DNA from: Bacillus sp. 1NLA3E
Lineage (GTDB): Bacteria; Bacillota; Bacilli; Bacillales; Cytobacillaceae
Direction of reading: 5' to 3'
Assembly: GCF_000242895.2 (NCBI RefSeq)
Contig: NC_021171.1
Span: 3,010,001-3,074,000, forward strand
Length of the DNA: 64,000 bases
Part shown: piece after piece, positions 42,540 to 51,827 of the stretch
Layout: the number at the start of each line of letters is the position of its first letter
How positions within the stretch are numbered: the first letter of the stretch is position 1
Translations under genes and position numbers: made by a program
Notes under the pieces: generated by a model
Databases searched by the model: none
Seen by the model: the letters and a program-made list of their open reading frames with translations, nothing else
Told to the model about the DNA's origin: nothing

Positions 42540-42873
42540 CATCTAGTTCATCTGAAAAATCTAGGTATTTCTTATATTTTCGGTGGAAAAGAAGTTTTGA
42601 ATTTTACTGCTGTAGTGGAAAAGCTAAAAAGTTTATTCTCTATCGATCAATTAATACTAGAAGGCGGAGGCTCTATCAATGGATCTTTTTAAATTAAGAG
42701 TTAATTGATGAGTTGGGCCTTGTTTTAGTTCCAATTGCTGAGGGTGCCTCTAACTCCCTGACACTATTTGAAACGAGCAATTATCTAAAAAAAAAACACA
42801 ACTAGTCAATTTCTTCTTAAAGGATATAGAAAAGCTGGACGATGGTGGGCTATGGTTCAAATATGTAATTTAA
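42540..42873 (+). pseudogene. Broken RibD_C/dihydrofolate-reductase-like gene
   Basis: The reading gives LKNLGISYIFGGKEVLNFTA, then QLILEGGGSINGSF and a stop, then DELGLVLVPIAEGASNSLTL one frame over, and GGLWFKYVI after another shift in the A run at 42,787. The EGGG.IN and DELGLVLVP.AEG blocks mark the RibD C-terminal reductase family. The N-terminal half is gone. At least two frameshifts and a stop make it a clear relic inside the redox cluster. Confidence 0.75.
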
Positions 42874-42922
42874 AAAAGTTGATTAACTTCTATATACAAT
42901 AAATAAATATTGGAGGTACAAA

Positions 42923-43906
42923 ATGGAATACCGTACAGTAGGAAAAACTGGAATTAATGTTTCGAATTTATGTTTTGGTACTATGTCTTTTGGTGCTAAT
43001 GCCGATGAAGAAACATCAAAAGCCATGTATAAACGTTGTCGAGAAGTGGGCATCAACTTCTTTGATACAGCAAATGCTTATGGTGGAGGACGCTCCGAAG
43101 AAATTTTAGGGGAATGTATTGCTCACGAGCGGGAAGATGTCATTATCACAACGAAAGTCTTTTGGTCATTCCGTCCTGATGTCAACGCATTGGGCACATC
43201 AAGACGTAACATTATACAAAATGTTGAAGCTAGCCTAAGACGATTGAAAACAGATTATATTGATTTTTATTTTCTTCATGACTTCGATGAAAATACATCA
43301 ATGGAAGAAATGCTACGAGCATTGGACGATTTGCAACGGCAAGGAAAGATTCTCTACCCTGCTGTTAGTAACTGGGCAGCTTGGCAAATAACTAAAGCAT
43401 TAGGCATTTCTGCAAAAGAGCAATTAGCTCGTTTTGAACTTATCCAACCGATGTATAACTTGGTGAAACGCCAAGCAGAAGTGGAAATCTTGCCAATGGC
43501 ACAATCTGAACAAAAAGGAGTAATTACTTACAGCCCGCTAGGTGGCGGTTTATTAACTGGTAAATACGGAGTGAACAAACGTCCTGAACAAGGTCGCCTT
43601 ATAGAAGATGCCCGCTATGGGGATCGTTACGGGGCTAATGAAGATTATATTACAGCTGAAGAGTTCACCAAATATGCACAAGAGCATGGGGTGAATCCTT
43701 CCACTTTAGCAGTTGCCTGGGTAAAAGCAAATCCTGCTGTTACTGCCCCAATCATTGGTGCACGTAATTTAAACCAGTTGGAAGATTCATTAGCAGCTGC
43801 CGATTTTAAAATGACACCAGAAATGTATAATGAAATCTCACGTTTATCAAGAACACCTGCACCAGCAACAGACCGAGGAGAGGTATTAACTGGTAAATGG
43901 TCATAA
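42923..43906 (+). CDS. Aldo/keto reductase (AKR, Kv-beta/YghZ-like)
   Basis: 327 residues, TIM barrel. Tetrad Asp48, Tyr53 (DTANAYGGG), Lys78 (TTKVF) and His119 (FYFLHDFD). C-terminal cofactor region PIIGARNLNQLEDSLAA. It is unrelated in subclass to the reductase at 38,825 (longer, YRTVGKTGI.VS opening). ATG follows GGAGG. It ends the redox cluster and has its own terminator. Confidence 0.88.
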   Translation: MEYRTVGKTGINVSNLCFGTMSFGANADEETSKAMYKRCREVGINFFDTANAYGGGRSEEILGECIAHEREDVIITTKVFWSFRPDVNALGTSRRNIIQNVEASLRRLKTDYIDFYFLHDFDENTSMEEMLRALDDLQRQGKILYPAVSNWAAWQITKALGISAKEQLARFELIQPMYNLVKRQAEVEILPMAQSEQKGVITYSPLGGGLLTGKYGVNKRPEQGRLIEDARYGDRYGANEDYITAEEFTKYAQEHGVNPSTLAVAWVKANPAVTAPIIGARNLNQLEDSLAAADFKMTPEMYNEISRLSRTPAPATDRGEVLTGKWS

Positions 43907-43952
43907 GACTAACAAACTAAGGTCCTTCACTTATTACTATCGTGAGTCAAGT

Positions 43953-43990
43953 AGGGGGTGTGCAGTTTGAACTGCACCCTTCTTTTTTTA
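43953..43990 (+). terminator. Terminator of the redox cluster
   Basis: GGGTGTGCAGT / ACTGCACCC stem with TTGA loop, followed by TTCTTTTTTT. Confidence 0.8.
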
Positions 43991-44160
43991 TCTCTCTTTT
44001 TACTAACCTGAACCGATTGTTTAAGTGAAATACTTCACAATCTCTTTGGCGATGTTAATACAAATATTCATTTTTGGTAAAGAGTCTTATTCCATTAAAT
44101 GGCCCTAGAATGTAAATAAGCGCTAATCCCTGCATCAGGATAGCGCCCGATTGCTGAATA
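43991..44160. repeat. Hairpin repeat, copy 16, with companion segment
   Basis: The companion segment CTAACCTGAACCG..TTTAAGTGAAATACTTCACA matches 2,805-2,905, then TTCCATTAAATGGCCC, arms GCGCTAATCC and GGATAGCGC, then CCGATTGCTGAATATCG. A half-unit (AAGCACCCGGATAGTTTAAG) follows. This block fills much of the gene-free 43,907-44,475. Confidence 0.75.
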
Positions 44161-44337
44161 TCGTAATTGAAGTAAAGCACCCGGATAGTTTAAGTGTAAT
44201 TCTTTACAATTTAATAAAATGAACCTTCTATCTTAGACTAACGGGTTTACTTGTGAGGTTCAAACCTTAAATCACAAACTTAAACACACAGCAAATAACG
44301 TAAAATTCACAAAACAAATCAGTATATATTACAATCA

Positions 44338-44375
44338 AAAAAGGCTTAGAGTTGACAACTCTAAGCCTTTTTTGT
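44338..44375 (-). terminator. Strong terminator downstream of the lipoprotein gene
   Basis: Perfect 13-bp stem AAGGCTTAGAGTT / AACTCTAAGCCTT (44,341-44,353, 44,357-44,369) with A and T runs on the two sides, so it can work in both directions. Confidence 0.8.
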
Positions 44376-44475
44376 TAATTTCATTATTTCGCAATCCAGT
44401 TAAACGGCTCATTAACGGAATAAGAAAAAACAGTCTAAATTAGAGCCGTTAATCACTTCTATTATTTAAAAGTTG

Positions 44476-45132
44476 TTATCCCCCAATCCCTTCCCAAAAA
44501 TCATTTGGAAAATTCTTTTTCACTCTTTCTGAAATATCTCTTCCATTTTTATCATAAAACTTGATTTCGGTTTTCAGGGTAGACATCTCAGTGTAAACCC
44601 TATTGCTAACCTCTTTTATAGACACAGAAAGGTTTTTTTTAGGAATAAACGTATGAGAAAAGACACCCTTTTGTTTTATAACTACTCTCCTTATATCTCC
44701 GTCTTTATTGTCAACCACCATTACATAGTATGTCTTGCTGTATGTCATTTTGTCTATTTTGATGAACCCATCCGTAAATAGACCGTTAGATACATCCGTA
44801 CCTCCAACAAACTCATACTTGTTTTCACCCTTAATTTCTAACTGAGTAAACCCATAGCATTTATTGCAAGTTTGTTCATTTCCTGTTCTGAATAAAACAA
44901 TTTTTCGGTTCGTATCAGGTATAGAATAAAGTGTTTCAATTCGAGGACGGATTTGAGCTTCATCCTCTGTATCACGAGTCCTTAAATATTGTTCAGCTAC
45001 TTTTTCTAATTCTTCTATATTTAATGAAGATACTTCGTAATTCTCACAACCAGTTATAAATAGAAGGACACCTAAACAGGTGACAATGACTTGTGACACT
45101 CTCAACTTGAAACCAAATCTAATGATAACCAA
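44476..45132 (-). CDS. Putative lipoprotein, 218 aa
   Basis: The N terminus RVSQVIVTCLGVLLFITGCE carries a lipobox ITGC (Cys about 29). A helical segment follows (NIEELEKVAEQYLRTRD), then a beta-rich body with one CNKC pair. The C-terminal half repeats strand patterns without a known motif. It should be anchored on the outer face of the membrane. A start a few codons inside is possible because the ribosome binding site (TTGGAGGTTGG) is very close to the first codon. The function is unknown. Confidence 0.7.
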   Translation of the reverse strand: MVIIRFGFKLRVSQVIVTCLGVLLFITGCENYEVSSLNIEELEKVAEQYLRTRDTEDEAQIRPRIETLYSIPDTNRKIVLFRTGNEQTCNKCYGFTQLEIKGENKYEFVGGTDVSNGLFTDGFIKIDKMTYSKTYYVMVVDNKDGDIRRVVIKQKGVFSHTFIPKKNLSVSIKEVSNRVYTEMSTLKTEIKFYDKNGRDISERVKKNFPNDFWEGIGG

Positions 45133-45292
45133 CCTCCAAAAAAGTGTAATTATACACTAATTATAATAAATGTAACTAACTGAAACAATTAATAATAGGA
45201 TATTTTTGTTGAACTATCCTGCCCCGTTTCTTCAATAAGAAAAATGCCTTGCTCCCTTGTTGAAGCAAAGCACCCAGTTTGTTGAAACTTTT

Positions 45293-45724
45293 TTATTGAT
45301 TAAAGTCACTTTCATATGGATTAGCGTACAAATCCACATCAAATTCAGCCTCTATACTTGAAGCAAATTTTATAATATCTTTATCTAAATATAAAAAAGG
45401 GGCGTTTCCTTTTTCTATTTTAATGACAATATAGAATTTACACTCCAGAGAATAAGCCTCTTTTATTTCGTTAATGTTTGATGACTTATTTTGTAATTTA
45501 CCTACAATTTGTTGAAGTTGGTTACATACATCAAGTGAATCTTCATAGCCTGTTCCTAAATCCCAACTTGTCTCTTTTCGGTAACGAACTGTTGAGAGGT
45601 TTGGAATTAAATCGCCTTTTTTATAAGTTTTTGTAGGTGTCACATTTAACTTTTCTGTAACTTCATCTATTGAAAAGTTATCTCCATACAAGCTGAAATA
45701 AACCATTGTCTTAGTTTTATTCAA
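45293..45724 (-). CDS. DUF4279 family protein (paralogue 2)
   Basis: 143 residues starting at TTG 45,724 after GGAGGAG. It shares with the protein at 2,305 the blocks MVYFSLYGD, YKKGDLIP, RKETSWDLGTGYEDS and AEFDVDLYANPY. Two paralogues 43 kb apart, each next to hairpin repeats, suggest spread of an immunity-type gene through the region. The upstream repeat variant GCCCCGTTTCTTCAATAAG and a second hairpin (TGCCTTGC...GCAAAGCA) lie at 45,222-45,276, at its 3' side. Confidence 0.75.
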   Translation of the reverse strand: MNKTKTMVYFSLYGDNFSIDEVTEKLNVTPTKTYKKGDLIPNLSTVRYRKETSWDLGTGYEDSLDVCNQLQQIVGKLQNKSSNINEIKEAYSLECKFYIVIKIEKGNAPFLYLDKDIIKFASSIEAEFDVDLYANPYESDFNQ

Positions 45725-45961
45725 TCGTTATTACTCCTCCCACAAGCATCATTTGTTCCGTATATCTATAAATATAATATCATTCCTTCTTCAACTAAAC
45801 TGGTCCGTTTGTTTGAGTGAAAATCTTCACAATATCTTCTTTCTTACCAATTTTTCTTTAAAAGTGATGTTCCACAATATGGCCCTATTGTTGAATAAGA
45901 AAAAAATTATTAAATATGAAAAATGGTACCCATTTCTGAGCGCCATTTAAAGTTGAAAGAA

Positions 45962-46249
45962 TCATTTAGAAGAAAAATCAAAATAATTTCTCTTCAATAA
46001 TCTTGGTAATTCTATAAGCTCCTTAAAACTTATCGAATTTCCGATTATCCTTGTATCTACTAAAAACAATTGATCCTCAATTTCTTTAATGATGTTGTCG
46101 GTCTGATACACCATACCGCACTCCTTGCAAATAACAGCTGTGGTCATCGTAATTTCGATTGCCCTTGATCCATCTGGCAGCTCCCAGTAAACTGTGCTTT
46201 CACCGCTGCTTGCGTTTCCTCCACACCACTCACATTTATTCTCCAACAC
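45962..46249 (-). CDS. yokU: YokU-family protein, copy 5
   Basis: 95 residues; CEWCGG and CKECGMVYQ are intact. Its downstream flank (45,880-45,955: TATGGCCCTATTGTTGAATA, AAATGGTACCCATTTCTGAG) matches the flank of copy 1 at 10,750-10,820 base for base in most places, including the truncated hairpin repeat. Copies 1 and 5 therefore share a longer common segment than copies 2 and 3. Confidence 0.85.
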   Translation of the reverse strand: MLENKCEWCGGNASSGESTVYWELPDGSRAIEITMTTAVICKECGMVYQTDNIIKEIEDQLFLVDTRIIGNSISFKELIELPRLLKRNYFDFSSK

Positions 46250-46260
46250 GAATCACCTTC

Positions 46261-46690
46261 TCATTTATTTTGTTGATCTTCACTACCGATTGATTTTTGC
46301 TGAGCCTTAAATTTCTTTTCTTTTAATTCGTCCCGTTTTTCACGTTTATCCTTTAGAGAAGTGTGATTTGGATCAACCTGGTACTTTTGCCTTCTATCTA
46401 GGCGATGGAGATCTTCCGGGATGAGGTTGAATTTACTGTCATTCATGATAGCGGATATTCCAACATTAGATTGGTACTTTTCATAATCCGGATATACACC
46501 TTTAAAGTAGCCTTCCGCTATGCCTGGTATATAGTTTTGTGGTTCTGGGTAGGAGGTTATCACACCTTCAAAATTCCTAAGCACCACTTTATCTGCACTT
46601 TGTGAAATAAGATAATTTGGTTGTAACGCGATTTTCCCTCCCCCACCAGGACCGTCGCAAACGAAGGTTGAGACTGCGTTTTTTATTGTA
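46261..46690 (-). pseudogene. kamA': kamA 3' fragment, copy 5
   Basis: Same break and same reading ([20 protein letters not shown], with P to S), [20 protein letters not shown], and a [18 protein letters not shown] tail that differs from the QKDPQHSS of the others. The hairpin GCTGCAAATCAATAAGATAA...CTGATTTGCAG is at 46,711-46,750. The frame is unbroken although the gene is only a fragment. Confidence 0.8.
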
Positions 46691-46961
46691 AGTACTTTTA
46701 AATAACTAAAAGCTGCAAATCAATAAGATAATTATCCTGATTTGCAGTTTCAATTAGAAATATGATTATTTGTCCAGTTTTTAAAGGACTATTTAAAAAA
46801 AGTTCCCACACTCCACATGTCCAAAGTGTATGTGGCAACACATGAAATGTTGGTTGTTTACATTCTAATTATGATATTTAAAACAAACTTCATTCTGATG
46901 TTTCTTATTAATTCCTCATTATTCTCAGTGCTTTGATATACTTAATTGCATCATTAATTTC

Positions 46962-47395
46962 TTAGACCGTGGCAATCTCTCTATCAATTTGAAGAAAATA
47001 TTCTTGTTGCAATATCTCTGGTGTAATGATGGTCTTTTCGAATTTAGATTTTTCTATAATCGATTTTGTTGTATTAGATCCTGTTTTGATGGGTTTATTT
47101 GTAAATGATTTTAGAGTAAATTCAACCACAAGAGGTACATAATCACTATATGAAAGATACTCCTTGCCATTACCAATATAAAATTGTTGAATACCTTCCA
47201 GAATATCCTGAGACACAAAACAATAATCTAAGTGAAAAGGCTTATCCCTACTGCCATAATGATAGTAGGTACCTTGGTTTTCATATGTAAATAATGGATC
47301 ATTATCAATTTCAAATAAGGGATGCATGATTTCATCTTTATAAGGGGCTAGCAAAAACGAAGAAGACAATAATTTAAATGAAAATTTTTGACTTA
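46962..47395 (-). pseudogene. Truncated endonuclease/exonuclease/phosphatase family gene
   Basis: The frame carries the C-terminal part of an EEP-fold protein: FTYENQGTYYHYGSRDKPFH, LDYCFVSQDI and YLSYSDYVPLVVEFTL. The usual SDHxP motif, with the catalytic His, reads SDYVP. The N-terminal 60 per cent with the metal-binding Glu is missing; the residues upstream of about 47,395 are fortuitous and run into a piece of hairpin repeat (TGGTATAATGGAATAAC). Dead by truncation and by loss of the active-site His. Confidence 0.7.
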
Positions 47396-47480
47396 TATTA
47401 GCTGGTATAATGGAATAACTAAGATACGGCCTCATCCTTAAAACCAATTAATTGTTCTTCTACTAACTCACCCTTATAAG

Positions 47481-47528
47481 TAAATTAGCGCTTCCCTATG
47501 TAACAATAAAGCGCCCTTATCATGGAAG
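47481..47528. repeat. Hairpin repeat, copy 17 (worn)
   Basis: TTAGCGCTTCCCTATGTAAC, then AATAAAGCGCCCTTATCATGG. The arms pair weakly. It sits at the end of the membrane gene at 47,539. Confidence 0.5.
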
Positions 47529-47538
47529 AGTTTAGAAA

Positions 47539-48009
47539 TTACCTTTTGATGAAATAATTTTTTTCAAAAAGATATTGGAACCAATACAATAAAAATGCCT
47601 TATAAAAAAAATAAAGGAAAAATTGAAAACCATTTATCCGATCTAAAGTACCATATTTTATTTTCCTTAAAAATATTACTATTGGAAAAGCAAAGGTAGC
47701 ATTTAGAATCGCATTGAGTAATATAAACTTTTTAAAATTACCAAATGTCCATTTTAATATCCATAATGAACTTACAAAAAACGGACCAACATTAAATGGG
47801 AATTCTCCAAATAAGTGTGATTTTGGTTTGTTGTAAAAATACCACCAGTTACGTCTTTTCCCAATCATTTCGTTTATACCTTCGAAGAGAAGAATAAGGA
47901 GTGAAGCAGGAAGAAATCTTTTGATGTTTCTTGACCCTAAAAAGGGTAGTGATGCCCATGCAAGCAAAACCATTGCAATATTAACTAATCTTTGAATTTT
48001 TATTGTCAT
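47539..48009 (-). CDS. Uncharacterised membrane protein, 156 aa
   Basis: ATG 48,009 follows AAGGATG. Four to five hydrophobic segments: LVNIAMVLLAWASLPFL, FLPASLLILLFEGIN, FNVGPFFVSSLWILKWTF and FILLNAILNATFAFPIVIFL. The loop GKRRNWWYFYNKPKSHLFGE is typical of a Bacillales family of about 150-residue membrane proteins (CBO0543-like). No activity is known. Confidence 0.65.
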   Translation of the reverse strand: MTIKIQRLVNIAMVLLAWASLPFLGSRNIKRFLPASLLILLFEGINEMIGKRRNWWYFYNKPKSHLFGEFPFNVGPFFVSSLWILKWTFGNFKKFILLNAILNATFAFPIVIFLRKIKYGTLDRINGFQFFLYFFYKAFLLYWFQYLFEKNYFIKR

Positions 48010-48200
48010 TTCTTCATCATCCTTTTCTCAATGTATAGATTCCCCTTTTTTTGTTAAAATATCCAATAAACCACATTTATATGTATAGGTATTCTTCAAC
48101 AAAACAGCAAGTTACTTAAAGTATTTCTTCACAATTTCCATTTATTCTACTAATTGTTACTAAACAATCGGGCAATTATCTACAGTATCAGAGAAAAAAG

Positions 48201-48484
48201 TTGATAGAATGCAGCTTTTATCATTGTGTACATGTAGCCATAGATATGCGTTAAGAACTTGACTTGAAGCCTCTGTGGGCATGATTTGTCTTGAAAGGCT
48301 GAATCCGTTGTTTCATCTAGCAACCAAGCCTATCATACCTACCTCTCCAAATAAAGTCCTATCTTTTTGTACGTTGAACACTATAAATAATTACTGTAGA
48401 TAATGTTTCCACTAAATTAGAAATCGGCTATTTTTGTATCTTAAAAATACGTTTAATACGTCGAAACAACATACTGTAGATAAT
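48201..48484. repeat. 285-bp structured repeat, copy B
   Basis: Second copy of the element at 3,749, 284 bases, same orientation. The long hairpin spans 48,255-48,359. The two tail boxes here read ACTGTAGATAAT at both 48,393 and 48,473, whereas both read ACTGTATATAAT in copy A, again 80 bases apart, so the boxes change together. It ends directly against a hairpin repeat (ATGGCCC). It occupies the middle of the gene-free stretch 48,010-48,891. Confidence 0.7.
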
Positions 48485-48540
48485 GGCCCAATAGAGAAAG
48501 AGCGCAATTCTTTTGGATCGCTCCCTATAATTGATTAAAG
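48482..48540. repeat. Hairpin repeat, copy 18
   Basis: ATGGCCCAATAGAGAAAGAGC, arms GCGCAATTC and GGATCGCTC (imperfect), then CCTATAATTGATTAAAG. A variant unit (TGCCTTGCCTTC...GAAGCAAAACACCCG) follows at 48,611-48,650, like the one at 45,245. This is the last full copy; none was seen to its right. Confidence 0.65.
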
Positions 48541-48891
48541 ACCTAGCAAAAAGAACTGCTTAAAAACAACCCATAGTTACGCAATTTATGTGATCCGTTA
48601 CTTGAATAAAAAATGCCTTGCCTTCTTGTTGAAGCAAAACACCCGAAAGTTGAAGTATATTTCTTCACAACCTTATGATTATAGAAAAGGTACGAATGTC
48701 TCTGAAATTTGATTAATACAACTAACTTCAAGTTCTACAATTTTACTTAATTTTATGAATGACTCTTTACTATCAAACAACCTTATCAATTGAATAAAAC
48801 CTTTTATAATAAAAAGAGGTTATACATACGTTTTACAAGGTTTCTAAATTGAACGCACAAAAATTACTTTTGAATGTAATTTTTAAAATAG

Positions 48892-49278
48892 TTACTCTGG
48901 AAATTGCACGGATGCTGCCATTGTTTCTACTAATGCTTTAAAATTCTCATTAGCCTTTTCTTTTAGCATAGAAAATTTTATAGAATACAAGGTGTTATTA
49001 ATGGTTTTTTTTAAAATGTAGCTGACAAACCTTTCTGGTTTATCTGCAACTAATTGCTTTGTTTCAACTGTTTCATATTTCTTTTTTAATTTAGGATAGT
49101 GATTTAAATTAATATTTTTATAATTTGCATCTTTATTCTCTTTAATGCTTTCAGGTGTTGCATTTTCAGGAGCAGTTTTTAAAGTATTAAAAACTATAAT
49201 CGATGACCCTTGTAAGTCTGGGAGTCCGTCTCCGACCAACATATCCATCCCGCCTCCTTCTACATGTGATACTTTAAT
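48892..49278 (-). pseudogene. C-terminal fragment of an unknown protein, fused to a kamA remnant
   Basis: The reading IKVSHVEGGGMDMLVGDGLP, then a charged middle (YPKLKKKYETVETKQLVADK) and ETMAASVQFPE, has normal protein composition but starts abruptly at 49,278, where it joins the kamA fragment. The ATG at 49,248 has GGAGG before it, but that tract encodes EGGG in the same frame, so it is probably coincidental. The parent protein is not recognised. Confidence 0.5.
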
Positions 49279-49425
49279 TTTGAGGCTCTGGGTAGGATGC
49301 TAACACACCTTCAAAATTCCGTAACACCACTTTTTCAGCACTTTGTGAAAATGAGATAATTTGATTGTAACGGGATTTTCCCTCCCCCACCAGGTGAAGG
49401 TAGGGGGGCTGTGTTTTTTGTTATA
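49279..49425 (-). pseudogene. kamA': kamA 3' fragment, copy 6 (stub)
   Basis: Only the first third of the usual fragment remains, from the standard break (GTACTTATAACAAAAAACAC) through GGGGKSRY and RNFEGVLAS to PEP, with small indels that break the frame. It stops at 49,279 against another gene fragment; yokU is absent. It marks the right-hand limit of the repeat region. Confidence 0.7.
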
Positions 49426-49443
49426 AGTACTTTTAAATAACTA

Positions 49444-49486
49444 AAAACTGCAAACCAAGAAAATAAATATCTTGATTTGCAGTTTT
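49444..49486 (-). terminator. Hairpin that precedes every kamA fragment, copy-6 instance
   Basis: AAAACTGCAAA / TTTGCAGTTTT (49,444-49,454, 49,476-49,486) with inner CCAAGA/TCTTG pairs. T-rich on both sides, so it can end transcription. The same hairpin stands upstream of kamA copies 1, 2, 3 and 5. Confidence 0.65.
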
Positions 49487-49720
49487 AATTAGACATAATG
49501 TTTTGAATGAAGGATATTTACAAAATGTTTCCTATACTCAACGTGTGTAGAGTGCGAAAATATAATTGTTCTTATAAAAACTTTTATTTGACAAATAGCA
49601 CTACCCTATAGTCTATTTACGACTGAAGTTTTTACATTTTCATTATCAACTAAACCAATACAATTTAATTTAATGGATCCATGTCCATCAACTTCCAGCA
49701 TAACAACTATAAACTCTACG

Positions 49721-50746
49721 TCACCGAATCGCCGCTGCCTTTGTCTTGGCGATTTCTGCTGCGACATCGACAATCATATCCTCTTGACCTCCGACTGCTT
49801 TACGCTTGCCTAATTCTACTAAGATATCACGTGAATCAATACCGTATTTGGTTGCAGCCCTTTTGGCATGAAGCGCAAAGCTGGAATAAACACCGGCGTA
49901 TCCAAGCACAAGACTGTCTCTAGTAATCTCTTGCGGCGATTGCAAAATAGGCGCAACAATGTCTTCGGCTACATCCATCATTTTGTAACTATCCACACCC
50001 GTTTTGATCCCCATCCGATCAAGGACGGCCACCAGCACCTCTGTTTGTGTATTGCCTGCTCCTGCACCTAAACAGCGAACACTGCCGTCAATGTGTGTTG
50101 CCCCCTCTTCAATAGCAATTATTGTATTTGCCATTGCAAGAGACAAGTTGTTATGTCCATGAAAACCTATTTTGACATTTAGCTCCTGTTTCATTGCACG
50201 AATGCGCTCGCGAACCCCATCAGGAAGCAATGTACCTGCAGAATCAACAACATAAACGGTATCTGCTCCATAGCTCTCCATTAACTTCGCCTGCTCAACC
50301 AATTTTTCAACTGGTGCCATATGGGCCATCATCAAAAAGCCGACTGTTTCCAACCCTAATTCTTTGGCCACTTGAATATGCTGCGCAGATACATCGGCTT
50401 CTGTCACATGAGTGGCAACCCGTGCCATTTTCACTCCCAGTTTCGCAGCTTCTTTTAGTTCTTTGACCGTGCCAATCCCAGGCAGCAAAAGAACCGCAAT
50501 TTTCGCCTTGTCAGCAACGGAAACGGACGCTTCAATTAACTCCATTTCATTCGTACGCGAAAGACCATATTGCAGGGAGGAACCCGAAAGACCATCCCCA
50601 TGTGATACCTCAATATAAGGAACCCCAGCATCATTTAACGCTTTCGCTACTTTTAAAACCTGTTCAACTGTATATTGATGGGCAATAGCGTGGCTGCCAT
50701 CACGCAAAGCTACCTCAGTAATTAAAATATCCCGTGTATTTGTCAT
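49721..50746 (-). CDS. dmpG/mhpE-like: 4-hydroxy-2-oxovalerate aldolase
   Basis: 341 residues of the HMGL-like family. The opening [20 protein letters not shown] has the catalytic Arg, the metal-ligand Asp and the general-base His; metal-ligand histidines are in [16 protein letters not shown]. The C-terminal dehydrogenase-contact region includes [16 protein letters not shown]. It splits 4-hydroxy-2-oxovalerate (or a homologue) into pyruvate and an aldehyde, and should form a channelling complex with the dehydrogenase encoded 21 bases upstream. Last gene of the catabolic operon; no clear terminator follows. Confidence 0.93.
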   Translation of the reverse strand: MTNTRDILITEVALRDGSHAIAHQYTVEQVLKVAKALNDAGVPYIEVSHGDGLSGSSLQYGLSRTNEMELIEASVSVADKAKIAVLLLPGIGTVKELKEAAKLGVKMARVATHVTEADVSAQHIQVAKELGLETVGFLMMAHMAPVEKLVEQAKLMESYGADTVYVVDSAGTLLPDGVRERIRAMKQELNVKIGFHGHNNLSLAMANTIIAIEEGATHIDGSVRCLGAGAGNTQTEVLVAVLDRMGIKTGVDSYKMMDVAEDIVAPILQSPQEITRDSLVLGYAGVYSSFALHAKRAATKYGIDSRDILVELGKRKAVGGQEDMIVDVAAEIAKTKAAAIR

Positions 50747-50767
50747 TTTTCCAGAATCCCCCTCCGA

Positions 50768-51655
50768 TTAGACTATCTGTTTCGCTAATTGATTTTTTGC
50801 AAATTCTTCTGCCACTTTTACCCCCGCAGCGGTCATAATATCAAGGTTTCCGGTATATTTTGGCAGGTAATCACCTGCGCCTTCCACTTCGATAAAAATC
50901 GTCACTTTATTCCCCTCGATGATTGGCTCAGTTCGGAGACGATATCCAGGGACGTAAGATTGAACAGTTTTCTCCATTTTTTGAATGGACTCGATAATTT
51001 TTGCTTCATCTATCGCTCCTTTTTCCACAAGGCAATATACGGTATCACGCATCATAATCGGCGGTTCTGCCGGATTTAGAATAATAATCGCCTTGCCTTT
51101 CTTTGCTCCTCCAACTTCAACGATCCCCCGTGAAGTGGTTTCCGTAAACTCATCAATGTTCTCCCGTGTTCCTGGTCCTGCGCTGCGGCTGGAAATAGTG
51201 GCAACGATTTCAGCATATTCGACAGGAATCACATGGTTTACCGCATAGACCATCGGGATAGTCGCCTGACCACCGCAGGTAATCAAGTTAATATTTTCAG
51301 CGGTAATATTGGACCCCATATTGACAGAGGGCACAACAAACGGCCCCCTAGCTGCTGGAGTCATATCAATGGCCTTGATCCCCGCTTCCTTTAACAATTT
51401 GGCATGTCGGACATGTGCCTTCGCAGATGTGGCATCAAAAACGATATCCGCTAAGTCGGCGTGATATTCGAGAAATCCCTCTAGGCCTGTATCAACAGCT
51501 AAATACCCTAATTCTCTCGCCAGCTTTAGACCATCTGATTCCGGGTCAATTCCTATCACAGCGGTAAGCTCCAAAATATCTGATCGTTCTAGTTTAATCA
51601 TGAGGTCGGTTCCAATATTCCCTGAACCAAGTATTGCAACTTTTACTTTTGACAA
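50768..51655 (-). CDS. dmpF/mhpF-like: Acetaldehyde dehydrogenase (acylating)
   Basis: 295 residues. NAD site [12 protein letters not shown] (8-19), catalytic Cys127 in [12 protein letters not shown], and [20 protein letters not shown] near the end. It converts the aldehyde released by the aldolase into acyl-CoA with NAD and CoA. TTG start at 51,655 after GAGGAGGAG. It forms a bifunctional complex with the downstream aldolase. Confidence 0.93.
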   Translation of the reverse strand: MSKVKVAILGSGNIGTDLMIKLERSDILELTAVIGIDPESDGLKLARELGYLAVDTGLEGFLEYHADLADIVFDATSAKAHVRHAKLLKEAGIKAIDMTPAARGPFVVPSVNMGSNITAENINLITCGGQATIPMVYAVNHVIPVEYAEIVATISSRSAGPGTRENIDEFTETTSRGIVEVGGAKKGKAIIILNPAEPPIMMRDTVYCLVEKGAIDEAKIIESIQKMEKTVQSYVPGYRLRTEPIIEGNKVTIFIEVEGAGDYLPKYTGNLDIMTAAGVKVAEEFAKNQLAKQIV

Positions 51656-51827
51656 AATATTCTCCTCCTCAGTCTTTTATATTTACGGACATGCCAGCTA
51701 TTTTATCCAATGCAAGGATTCCAATGGTGTTGAAAAAGCTCAATATGTGCTTCAACTGTTTTGTATACAAAAATTGCCTTTCCTACTCCTGTAGCTAAAC
51801 TTAACTTTAAAACACTCGACTATTTTA

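Noticed and set aside
42495-42692. 65-residue ORF overlapping the end of the CMD gene
   Set aside because: It starts inside the CMD coding sequence; only its downstream part matches a protein family, and that part is listed as a RibD_C-like pseudogene.
46962-47447. Treating the 161-residue EEP frame as a complete gene
   Set aside because: The first 20 or so residues come from a hairpin-repeat remnant and most of the catalytic domain is missing.
352-48540. CRISPR array suggested by many short repeats
   Set aside because: The repeats are imperfect hairpins separated by genes and by unequal distances, with no regular spacers and no cas genes.
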